A stretch of DNA of 64,000 nucleotides from Symbiodinium natans (lineage: Eukaryota > Sar > Dinophyceae > Suessiales > Symbiodiniaceae), in the NCBI GenBank assembly GCA_905221605.1, contig CAJNDS010000569.1, positions 470,514 to 534,513 of the forward strand, read 5' to 3'. Shown here one piece after another: positions 22,254 to 32,410 of this stretch. The notes under the pieces are model-generated. The model made no database searches, was not told where the DNA came from, and was given only the letters and a program-made list of their open reading frames with translations. Positions within the stretch are counted from its first letter, which is position 1. Each line of letters begins with the position of its first letter. The position numbers and the translations under genes are program-made.

Positions 22254-23595
22254 GCGCCTGCAGGAGGCTTTCCAGCTCCACGCCGATGCAGTGGCATGGT
22301 CCCTAATGGCAAGGGGAATATTCGTACAGGACTTTCAAGCGCCGCCGCCCCCTCAGTGGCCATCGTTGGCAGTTCGCAGGGGACACCTGAGGGCTTACCG
22401 TAGGTCCAGTCCTTATCACTCATGAAAGAGGGGCACAGTACACACTCGTTGAAAACAGAGTTTGACTGGGGTATGGCTGACTGTGCACCAGAATCTTGTC
22501 ACCTGCGCAGGAGCGCAACACGGGACTGCTCGGCCCCTGGCTCGAGTTTTTCTGCAGCAGGTTCGTGATGTCGACAAGGGTCGACCATCTAGGGAAAGCC
22601 TCTTACAGAGAGAGAACCACATCAAGAGGGCAGAAGCCCCGGGGATGCAACCCATCACGAATCCGCTTAGAAAGGCTCAAACCACAAGCGCGACAACCAA
22701 CTAACCCGTAATGTTGGAGCCATTCCTCCGCCGGTCGTCCCGGCAACTCACAGCCCATGTGAAGATCGACATGAGCTCACAAAGGAAGCGAAGGTGGCGA
22801 ATCCGATCCTGTCATTGGCTTCATTACGCGGTCATCCGGGGATGGGGCAGAAGAAGGGTCCATTACCAGAATTAGCCTGACCAGCTAAACTATGTTCCTG
22901 CCGCAACAACACAGCCGGCGAAACATCCTCCCCAAACAAAGTTGCTAGCTGGGCCCGCGCCATCGCCATCACTATCAACATCCATAGCCGTAGTATTGGT
23001 GGCTCTACCACTTAATTGCTCTGACCACTATCAACGACAGGGAAACTGGGGCAACACCAGAGGCAGCAGAGCCAAGCAAGGCGAGTGAGCCACCTACTAT
23101 GTCGCCAGACTCCTGGCCCCAGCGTGGCGAACGTGAGCAAGCGACAGCCTGGTAATGGCAAGTGCGTTCGTGTGAGCCTCAAGAAAATAGCCAAGCTCAG
23201 ACGAAATCCATCGTAGACGGATCCCCACATTAGAAACCAAAACAAGGCAAGTTGAAGACCCCATCCCAATTGTGACCAAATCGAACAAACAAGCCCAACA
23301 CCTCGGGCCAAGCCCGATACAACCTTCCCTTTTGCCAACAATGGTGACTTCAGCACACGTCGACCGTAAGTCAATGGAAATCAAGATCAAAAGACCCAAA
23401 CAAAGTGGAGCCCACCACTGCGCGAAAGCTGACTTCCTTCGTCCCAGCACCCTGAAGCCCTGAACGATTATAGCCCACAACAAACACACGACCCCAGCGG
23501 CCAGGAGGGAGCACCCGTCTCGGCTCATGCTGCAGCCGCCAACGCAGCCGCGCCGGCAGCCGGCCATGGCTCACATAGGCCCGAGTCATCTGTTG
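22254..23595. other. No confident gene
   Basis: A hydrophobic minus-strand frame (23567-23097) and several short plus-strand frames exist, but none has a recognisable domain. Part of this may be the 5' region of the retrotransposon remnant that follows. Confidence 0.35.
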
Positions 23596-23599
23596 AGAT

Positions 23600-25514
23600 T
23601 ATATATTCATATTTCTGAATTAGTATTTTTAATTAGTTGGGATCAGAAAGTTGCTTGTCGCAAGGCCTGGATTGAGCTCTTAATATTTCCGAAGATTATC
23701 TGTCGACAATTTGGGACGTGGGCGCAAACCCCAATAATCCCTCCAATTCTCCAAGGTCTTATTTATCCGGGGAAATTAGGGGGGTGAGGGTCACTTTGAA
23801 AGAAACCATCCAAATTAAGAAGAAATCTATTTCGCAACAGAAAAGGAATTCGAAGTATTAGACTCCGATACTCTCCATCGTGAAGTCGAACTCCTTCTTA
23901 TGCTAGGAAGATCAGGTCAAGCCATGCAACGATTACTCTCCTGACGTTTAGGGATAAGCGCGAGCGGCATGTACGCCCAAAAGCGCTAATTAAATACTCT
24001 CCATTGGCGCACGACCCGCCGGTTATTCAAGCCAAACTTGCAAAGCAAATTCCCCGCCTCAAGCATACCGCCAAGATATCCCGCCCTCCCCCCCGCCGCT
24101 GCCCCGGAGTTACAGGCCCCAATTCTCATGAAAGTCTTACGCTCTTTCGAGTCGGGCAGAGGACCAAGACCAAATAGTTTACGAGCTGACCTCTTGAAAC
24201 TTCTTGTCGGGGAGAGTGTTGAGGTCGTCAAAGGCGTCGACGTGTAGATGCTCCAGGTGCCCGTGTCAGGCTCCCACGATTTCTTTTCCGAATGGAATCG
24301 TCGCAAAATTGTCGAAGTCGATGAAGCAATCGGGGCTGTCGAACAGCTACCACATAAGTATATAGCCCCCCATCTCTTGCAACGCTGTTTGAGCTTTCCC
24401 AAATTGCTTTATTGCGCCCGAACTGTTGGTAGCACCCACCTCCAACCTCTCTTGCTTGCGCATAGCGATAGGTTGCGAGCCGCACTTCGGTACCTAGTCG
24501 GTCAGGAACTATCGGAGGTTCAATGGAGACAGGCTACTCTTCCAACCAAAGTGGGGGGTTTGGGATTGCTCATTGATGATATTCCGGTGCAGAGTGGGAG
24601 GCTTTCTCGGGCGGACATTGCTATGGTGTGTTCTTGGCAGGCCACTTGGGAACAGATTCGATCGTTGCTTGGCCCTGCGGCTGACACGGATGTCGATCCT
24701 AATCGGACGTTGGCTCTCCGAACATTGAGTCCTCACTTCCCTCACTTGGGATTAGACAGTCAGCATACCATCCTCAACCATCGAGACTTGACACAGGCAA
24801 CTATGGAAAAGTTCTTCTTGCGGGCAGTGGTCCAGGCGAAGTTGCTAGGCTGCTGGCCTGCAAAGCCAAGTGGGCCGATGGTTGGCTTGGGGTTATTCCT
24901 AGCATGTGTTCAGATACTCTTTTATCCAACGTTGCAGTCGCTGATTCCATTTCTCTGCGACTTGGGTTGGATGTTCTGGATAATGATGGCGGATGTCCCT
25001 TCTGTATGCAAGCTCTCGATACTTTGGGCCACCATAGCATGACTTGTATGGCAGGAGGTTGTCGGACTCGCATGCATTATACCTTACGTGATACGATTTT
25101 CAGGGTCGCGAAAGAAGCGGGAACGCGGCCCAAACTCGAGCCTGGGGGTCTTTTGCCAAATGCCGAGGGACGCCGCCCGGCCTACTGTCAACCCCCCTTT
25201 TGAAGCAGAACGAGTGGCAGAGATTCCCTCAGATAGCTTTGGATTTCGCGTTGGTGTCTCCGTACACGGCGGTGGCGATAGGGCGACAATCCCCGAATCC
25301 GGCTAGTGCTACGGCTGTCTATGCAGAAACCAAACGGCAAGATAAGGGAACTTTGCAGGCATGTCATGCGCAACAACTTGGCTTCGAACCAATTGTGTTC
25401 GAGACAAGCGGGGGATGTGAGCAGGGGGCACATCGCCTTTTGAAAAGCTTGTGCCAAGAATGCGACAGAACTCAGGGTAGGAAATCGGGCGTCACTAAAT
25501 CCATATTGACGTAG
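23600..25514 (+). mobile_element. Non-LTR retrotransposon (LINE-like) remnant, palm deleted
   Basis: Plus-strand pieces appear in the order of a LINE ORF2. KAWIELLIFPKIICR (near 23.67 kb) and HREVELLLMLGRSGQAMQRL (near 23.9 kb, then in-frame stops at 23942 and 23987) match the region before the reverse transcriptase. KVLRSFESGRGPRPNSLRAD (24129-24188) is the RT entry motif (normally S-F-P-x-G-x-x-P-G-x-x-G-L-R). After a TAG at 24245 comes the thumb: LPHKYIAPHLLQRCLSFPKL and WRQATLPTKVGGLGL. The palm with its catalytic F/YxDD is absent between them, so an internal deletion is inferred. After a shift near 24.85 kb follow a CCHC-type knuckle (CPFCMQALDTLGHHSMTC) and then LDFALVSPYTAVAI, YAETKR and FEPIVFETSGG (25200-25514). 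These resemble the restriction-like endonuclease end of R2/CRE-type elements. It is not functional. Confidence 0.7.
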
Positions 25515-26102
25515 TCATAAAGTCCAAATGGGCGAATCTCGATAGATATTCAATGGGGAATCTCTTTCATGTTGGGACTCTATCGGGCCAATCATGGATC
25601 GGGTGATGCGGGTGGAGGAGTCATTTCGAGATTCCTCCAGGAGGACTTGAGCTAATGATGCGATATAATTTGCAGGATGATCCCCGCGCGCAGATTCCCT
25701 CATATATGAGTCGTGGCAACTGTACAATATATAATTCTGATGTTCTCACTTACTTGGGAAATGTTTTTCTTGATTGTATTTGGGGACCATACCGAGAGAA
25801 ATATCTCATTCCTAGGTCCCCCCTCGAGTCGGATAGTTTTCGTCGTTTGGCTGGGGGCACCTCTTTTCTCCTGGGTCTAATTCGGGGTGGTGGTGGGACC
25901 GTGCATGCGCCTAAGAGTGCGGAAGTGTCTCTTTTCTCTCATATTTATCTTACTCGAAGGTTATATATATTTCTTTAGGTTCTTATTGGGAGCATACATC
26001 TCTCTCAATGAAGATTTCGTAGTGAATTGGTGCTTTTGGGAACACAAGTCTCTTGCACCGAACTTCCAACACAAGATCCAACCTGTCCACCATCGGGGCA
26101 GG
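25515..26102. other. No confident gene; possible 3' flank of the LINE
   Basis: Base composition shifts gradually to AT-rich. A 107-codon plus-strand frame (25655-25978) has no recognisable motif. No poly-A tail or target-site duplication for the LINE was found. Confidence 0.3.
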
Positions 26103-26345
26103 TGACATTCTTTTACGATTTTTATCTAAGAAACTATCAATATTAATAATATCTTTAAATATATTGATTAATAATAAATGCGATAAAATAATAAAGTCAT
26201 CTTTTTCTATAACAATTAATAATATTGTCAAAGATACTTTCGATAGAAGACACAAATATTGCAAATGAATTATTATTAAATGGAAATAATAATAATCATA
26301 TAAGTAATATTGATTCATATTCAATATCATTTACAGATGATATAA
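26103..26345. other. Extremely AT-rich island
   Basis: About 240 bases consist almost only of A and T with runs of AAT/ATT, unlike anything on either side. Two overlapping plus-strand frames read as Asn/Ile/Ser-rich low-complexity peptide (ELLLNGNNNNHISNIDSYSI). It could be an organellar insertion, a microsatellite-like expansion or a fragment of an AT-rich genome. Confidence 0.6.
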
Positions 26346-27124
26346 ATATTTCCCGAATGGAATATTCAATCTCTCATATCGGGAGGTCGAAGAATAGAAG
26401 TCCCCTATGCCGGAATAATCTAGAGTATGGACCAGAATATGATTTTCCTTATTTCTGAACGATATTGGTATTTTATCGAAACCAAAGCCCTCCAATTCGG
26501 GATGCCACCTACCATAAGGCTTGTTGCTCCCCCACCCTCAAAAAATGTCAAATCCATTTCCATTCCTCACATTCAATGGAGCAACGGCCTGGGGACAAAG
26601 GACCTCGTGCACCCAGCTCAAATGCAACTTGCATGCACCGCAATCGGTCAGGGGATTCAGCTGCTAGCGTAACAGATAGTTGAACACTATCTGTACAACC
26701 CATGCTACTTTCTTGTGGGACTGTATCTGGAGGAACTTGGGGTTCAGCAGCCAATAAGGAGTCGTAGGATGGGTCCCCCTTAATGCCCGTCCCCCACCCA
26801 CACACACTCCTATAATCCGGTTATGCCCCACCTCCCCCCACCCCCCCACAGAAAAAGTACCCCCTATTTTGAGACGCCCCCTCCCACATATCTGCACAGT
26901 AAGTGCGCACAATCTTGTCGGCTTTTCTCGCCTTGTGCTACCTGGAAGCAGGGACACATCATGCGTGTGCGAGGGCTTGTGCCACAACCCGACCAAGCAA
27001 AGGGGATGACCATGATGAGGCTGCAAGTTTTGGAATAGGGGTTGTTGAGGGCGGCTGCGGCTCTGGCGTCTCAAACTTCAGGCTAAAGCATTGGCTCGCT
27101 TTACAGGTTAAGTGTGCCTTCCAG
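26346..27124. other. Transition into telomere-repeat region, no gene
   Basis: Short frames only. A C-rich segment (26790-26885) lies just before the first CCCTAAA array. Confidence 0.4.
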
Positions 27125-27206
27125 TACTATACAACTCTCACAAACCCTAAACCCTAAACCCTAAACCCTAAACCCTAAACCCAGCAATTACTATACAACT
27201 CCCACA
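27125..27206. repeat. CCCTAAA array flanked by 18-bp direct duplication
   Basis: Array 27142-27182, about 5.5 units. TACTATACAACTCTCACA at 27125-27142 recurs with one mismatch at 27189-27206. Both copies are preceded by CCAG (the right one after a further 4 bases). Confidence 0.85.
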
Positions 27207-27317
27207 GGCCGGTGTGGCATAGAGTCTCCGGTCGACCCGCTTTCTCACCAGACCCCACATATCACTGCGTGCACAGTCCGCGGTAGGGCTGTGATTTGGG
27301 AACTGATCGCAACAGAA

Positions 27318-27361
27318 GGGTTTAGGGTTTAGGGTTTAGGGTTTAAGGTTTAGGGTTTAGG
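27318..27361. repeat. TTTAGGG array
   Basis: Six units on the plus strand with one TTTAAGG variant. Confidence 0.95.
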
Positions 27362-27621
27362 AAGAACACCAAGAACTCTCGGCCCAAGAGTGCCGCACAA
27401 CATGCAGGATTTAGGGCTGGGAGTCCCATACTCCCCTTAGAACCTGAATAACAAGAAGATTGCAAATATCCTCTTGGGTTTTATATGAACAAAAACAAAA
27501 CATACTTCCCCAGGGGGATAGAGAGTCAGGTGGGGCAACCACGGCAGCACGCGTTTCGGACTGGTGGGGTCTGTCTGCGGTGGGGCCAACCTCGGGAGTT
27601 GTTTCAAATCGCATGACAGGT

Positions 27622-27738
27622 CTTGGTAGCCCAGTAGCCATATTATCATAAGGGGCGCCGTTACATGGCTAGCTTATTTTATAAGGGGAACCCCAGAACC
27701 AAAAAAAAAAGGGTAAAGGGCACCATTGGGCTACCAAG
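27622..27738. mobile_element. MITE family A (CTTGGTAGCCCA ends), copy 1
   Basis: The ends are perfect 12-bp inverted repeats (CTTGGTAGCCCA / TGGGCTACCAAG) that continue with mismatches. AGGT flanks both sides (27618-27621 and 27739-27742), a 4-bp target-site duplication. The inside has an A-run and GGGTAAAGGGCACC. There is no coding capacity. Confidence 0.8.
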
Positions 27739-28562
27739 AGGTGGTTGCCAACTGTTCCACCGAGAGCCCGGCTGGGGGGTTGTGTCGGGTAGAGGCATGT
27801 GCGCCCCCCTTGCGATGAAGTGCTTGGCATGACAGGGCTGGTAGTTTGTACATGGTCTAGGACGGTCCAGGGCTTATGGGTGGCATTTCAGATAGTTTCA
27901 GCCACAGGTAGAGTTCAGAGTAGCTTCTGGCTTATAGGGCACTAGGAGGGGCACACTCGTAGCTTTGTGAAGCCCAAAGGGGGAGGCATATACACAACCT
28001 CTAACTCTACTTACAAACTAAGCAACAATTACAGTCCTAACCCTAAACCCTAAACCCTTAACCCTACGTTAAATGCTAGACCCAAACTAACAAAAAACAA
28101 TCAACATAATTCCTCAACAGACCATCGGTCTGGTTCTTGGAATTTCTGTTTGGGCACCCCAAACCCTAAACCCTAAACCTCAGCATCCCTCACGCCAGGA
28201 ACATAAACTGCTCCTATTCCCCACGTACTGTATATCCAGACCCAAGAGTAACCTAGGAACAAACTAAACCCCCCCAAAAAGTGCATACCTCTGGGTCCTA
28301 GATGTTGTCATGGGAGTATCTGGGGGTTGGGAGGGGGGGGAGGGGGCCTATACCCTAAACCCTCAACCCTATTGGACCCGCACCTAACTTCCGTGCTCTG
28401 GCAGTGTCTGGCAACCCATGTCTGGCAGACCATGGCAGTTCGCCATGTGCCACCGACACACAATTGAGGGGTATAAGGAGGGACCCCTAGAAGGGACCCT
28501 TAATCTTATTCCCCTATATATCCTCTTTATATACCTTTACAGCCCCTATATACCTAAGTAGC

Positions 28563-28620
28563 CCCTAAACCCTAAACCCTAAACCCTAAACCCTAAACCC
28601 TAAACCCTAAACCCTAAACC
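28563..28620. repeat. CCCTAAA array
   Basis: About eight perfect units. Confidence 0.95.
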
Positions 28621-28996
28621 AACCCCAAATAACCCTAAGGTCCCTTATAAGGGTCCTCCTTTAGCCCTTGAACACAACAGCCCCAGCCCCGAGGATCTCC
28701 GAGACATGGCAAAACGAACTCGCAGATCCCAGTCACCCAGCAGCGAGGCCCTGTAAACCCTGCACTTGAAACCCTATAAACCCCCAAAACCCTGCAAAAC
28801 CCTGCAGTCTAAACCCTGAAGCCTATAAACCCTGAACTCTAAACCTGAACCATCTAAACCCGAAACTCTCAACGCTGTAAACCCTCAACTCCTAAACGGT
28901 TGAGACCTCGCCGGGTCAGACTCCCTATGAACCCCGAGGCCCTTTGACCTGCCAAGGCCTGGAAGTTCGTCTTTGCGGGTTTAGGGTTTAGGGTTT

Positions 28997-29095
28997 AGGA
29001 ATATTCCCCCTTATACCAACAGCCGTGAATAGGGATTCCTAGTACCGCCTGTTTTTTTCCCTATCAAGGTCGAGTCTAAGGGGGGGAACATCCCA
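28997..29095. mobile_element. MITE family D (GGGATGTTCCCCC-like ends), copy 1
   Basis: Left end AGGAATATTCCCCCTTATA pairs with the right end CTAAGGGGGGGAACATCCCA. It is immediately preceded by a short TTTAGGG array. Confidence 0.6.
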
Positions 29096-29787
29096 AGTTT
29101 AGGGCTTATAGGGCTCCTGGGTATCTGGCGAAATTTATGCTATAAAGATGGGATAGCACGGGATGGTGTCGGGGACCCCCAAACCCTCTGCCAGGTCTAG
29201 CGGGTGGACTCTGTTAAAGACACAGTGTTGCACAACCCAAGGTGCCGCAACCCTAACCCCTAAACCAAAACCCTAAACCCTAAACCCTAAACCCCGTAGC
29301 CTTATACATTTAATAAAGGGAGGATCTCCACAAAAAGCCATGCTGCCGAGGGATGGGTGCGCTTGGGAAAAGCTCCGGACAGCTTGGAAAGGTAGGGCAG
29401 GCGATCGGGCCGTTTGGGCATAGTACCGTGGACTTGGAGATTCGGGTGCGTAGTTCAGGGCTTCAGCTGCAGCCAAGCAAAGCCTAATTTTAAATCCAAG
29501 CTTCACCCTACACTTTTTTGCAGCAGCCTACGTCTGTCTTAAGCCAAAAAGCCCTATCTCACAATCTCAAATCCTCAGCTAAGAAGGCTAAGAAGCCTCA
29601 CGGGTTGAGGGTCTGGGGAGGGCGCGGAAGGTCTAACACTACCTGAAAACCAGAACCCGTAACTTGCACCAAACTTGCAACTTTCTCAACGCAACCCCAA
29701 AAATCAAAACTCAGAACCCGGATTCCGGAGTGCATTCGGGGCCTTACACAAGGTTGGGATGCGTTCTCATGGCCCGGGCGGCCCAGG

Positions 29788-29903
29788 AACCCTAAACCCT
29801 AAACCCTAAACCCTAAACCCTAAACCCTAAACCCTAAACCCTAAACCCTAAACCCTAAACCCTAAACCCTAAACCCTAAACCCTAAACCCTAAACCCTAA
29901 ACC
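29788..29903. repeat. Longest perfect CCCTAAA array
   Basis: 116 bases, about 16.5 uninterrupted units, which suggests a young insertion or recent expansion. Confidence 0.97.
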
Positions 29904-30576
29904 TTACGCTCAAGACCCGTGGAAATTTCAGGGTTCTAGGGTTGCTACCTAACCCCAAACGGGTTGTTGATGAAACGGGTGTGGGGTGCTGGGGTTTAGG
30001 ATTCTGCTCTTCTTGCTCCTTATGCATGCCTTTCTTTGCCACTACGTTAAGACTTCCTGATCGAAAGAAAAACATCCGTCCTACAGACTCCTGAGGTCTA
30101 GGGTTTAGGGTTCGGAGTCTATGTCACGCAAGGCCTTCCCCAAAGATCCACCAGGATCGAATCTGGAAGAAGGCTGCTGGGCATCGGCATTTGAGCAACA
30201 CCTTTAGGGTGCAACAGCTTGAGAACCCCAAGCCCCTTGAGCATGGAGTTGACGTTTAGGGTTTAGGGTTTAGGGTTTAGGGTTTCGGGATCCTAAACCC
30301 TGAACGCGAAACCTTAAACCCTCATCACCCTAAATCGCAAGGGCTTTTCGGGGGCGGGGGTCGTCATTCCCAACGAACTCGGGCCCATGTAACTCGAGGC
30401 GTTTAGGGTTTAGGGTTTTGGGTTTAGGGTACACTGTTTTCCATGGTGCTGTCTGCGCTACGAAGGGTTGGGGATTGGGGTTTAGGGTTGCAAGTTGAGG
30501 GTCAAGGATTCAGGACCTGGCGCATTGCCCACAGGAGCCTACACAGGCATGTCTGTCTTGGGAAACAGCTTTAAGT

Positions 30577-30690
30577 AAACCCTAAACCCCTAAACCCCTA
30601 AACCCCTAACCCCTAACCCCTAAACCCTAAACCCTAAACCCCTAAACCCCTAAACCCCTAACCCCGAAACCCCTAAACTCCTAAACCCCT
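30577..30690. repeat. Array mixing CCCTAAA and the octamer CCCCTAAA
   Basis: Most units carry one extra C (CCCCTAAA), with a short run of exact heptamers in the middle. Confidence 0.9.
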
Positions 30691-31822
30691 AACGCTACAC
30701 CCCAAGGTTTGCCTGTGCGCTTCAGCCCAGCAAGGAAAAAAAGCGGCCAACGCAACTGTTGGAGCGAAGCCGCGATGCTCACAACAGGCGGGCGTTTCTG
30801 CTTGAGAGACTCCCTTTAGGGGTTCAGGGGTTCAGGGTTTCAGGGTTTCAGGGTTGGGTCATAGAGGGACCCTATAGACCCTAAACCCTTAATCCTAAAC
30901 CCTGGTATGCTCTGAACCAGACTGAAGGAGGCAACTCGGCTTGCTGGCCACTGGCCACCGCGCCTCTTCGGCGACAGGATATTGAAAAGTGTTCGCTATT
31001 TCGGCACGGGCCCGCAGGCCAAGGATCTCGCGGGTTTGGCTTTAGGGTTTAGGGTGAGGTTTAGGATTTAGGGTTAGGGTTTGGGGTGTAGGGCTTTGTG
31101 GTGTAGGGCCTCGGATGTTGGATTTGCGGGTTAAGCCATGACAAGGACCATGTCTTGCACACTCCTTCTTCCAAGCATCGGGCCTCAAGCCCGTATCTTT
31201 CTAAACTTTGTTCGGAGGTCGGAGACCCCTTTATCCCTTTCAACCCTAGGGGTTTAGGGCTTAGACCCTCAGGGAAACATGCGCAAGTACGGACTACGGG
31301 GCTGTCTGGCCGTTCAGCACCCGACCCGGCTTTGCACGGTAAGCGCCTGGCCCGCAGACCCTGCCGGTAGTCCATGATGTATGGGAGACACAGGCCTAAA
31401 CACCCAGGGTCTCGGCTAGTTCTCGACACAAGTCCTGCGCCAACTCCTGTGGCTCAGAGCTCTCCTTGAGGACCAAAGCATAGGAAACTTAATCTCTAAG
31501 TTTCGGGGTTTGCGCCCCTAAACCCCAAGCCCCAAACCCTCAGACACTCAGCATGAAGCCTAGGACCTAAGACCATCGCGCAGGAGCTGGCAAAGGACCT
31601 GCTGAGGTGAAACTCCTTCCGGCGCCCCCGTCTTTCCTGCTTAGGTTGTGGACTTTGGGACTCATGCTGCTCTGCCTTTGCGCGATTTGCAAGTCGCCCG
31701 TGTTGAGGATTTGAAGGACTACGACAACGAGTACTTCAGGCTTACAGAGGCACTTCGTGCCACCCCACTGGCCACACGGGAAGTGGTGCAGGATAAGAGA
31801 GCTCTCAAGGCATGAAATTACC

Positions 31823-31880
31823 TTAAACCCTAAACCCTAAACCCTAAACCCTAAACCCTAAACCCTAAACCCTAAACCCT
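31823..31880. repeat. CCCTAAA array
   Basis: About eight perfect units. The next large array, 100 bases away, is in the opposite orientation. Confidence 0.95.
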
Positions 31881-31984
31881 ATACCGGGAAAGGCAAGTCG
31901 GGGGGCCGGCGCGCTGCGTGGCTCAAAGGGACAGCTTCGTGCGTGTGGGCTGTAGCCTCAGATGCAGAGACAGTGCAAAGACAA

Positions 31985-32032
31985 GGTTTAGGGTTTAGGG
32001 TTTAGGGTTTAGGGTTTAGGGTTTAGGGTTTA
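31985..32032. repeat. TTTAGGG array
   Basis: About seven perfect units, with single degenerate units continuing to 32065. Confidence 0.95.
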
Positions 32033-32340
32033 GAATAGGGTTTAGCAGCTTAGGGTTTAGGATTTCGTAAAAAAAGGGGACCTTCATACGAGTAAGTAGA
32101 ATAGGGTTTAGAAGTTTAGGGTTTAGGATTCAGGGTTTTGGGGGATACTATAGAATAATGATGAAGGGATCCGACCTCTATTTTTATGCCTCTTTCCACA
32201 GTCTACAGAACCTCCTTAAAGCCACATCTTAGCTTCGTAAAGATCTGAGCCAGGGTGGCTCTCAGCACTGTCTGCCAGGTGAAAGTAGAAGGTGAAATGC
32301 AGTGGTCTTTGTCTTGATGCGTTTAATTCTTTATGCATTC

Positions 32341-32410
32341 ATTTCTTTCTTTCCTTCCTTCCTTCCACCCTTTCTTTCTTCATTTATTCTTTCCTTTCTT
32401 CCTTTCTGTC
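32341..32410. repeat. TTTC/TTCC microsatellite
   Basis: Pyrimidine tetramer-like repeats (TTCC, TTTC, CCTTTC). Overlapping frames here are artefacts. Confidence 0.9.

Noticed and set aside
23097-23567. Hydrophobic minus-strand frame suggesting a membrane protein
   Set aside because: There is no clear start context, no family resemblance and no conserved topology; it is probably a chance frame upstream of the LINE remnant.
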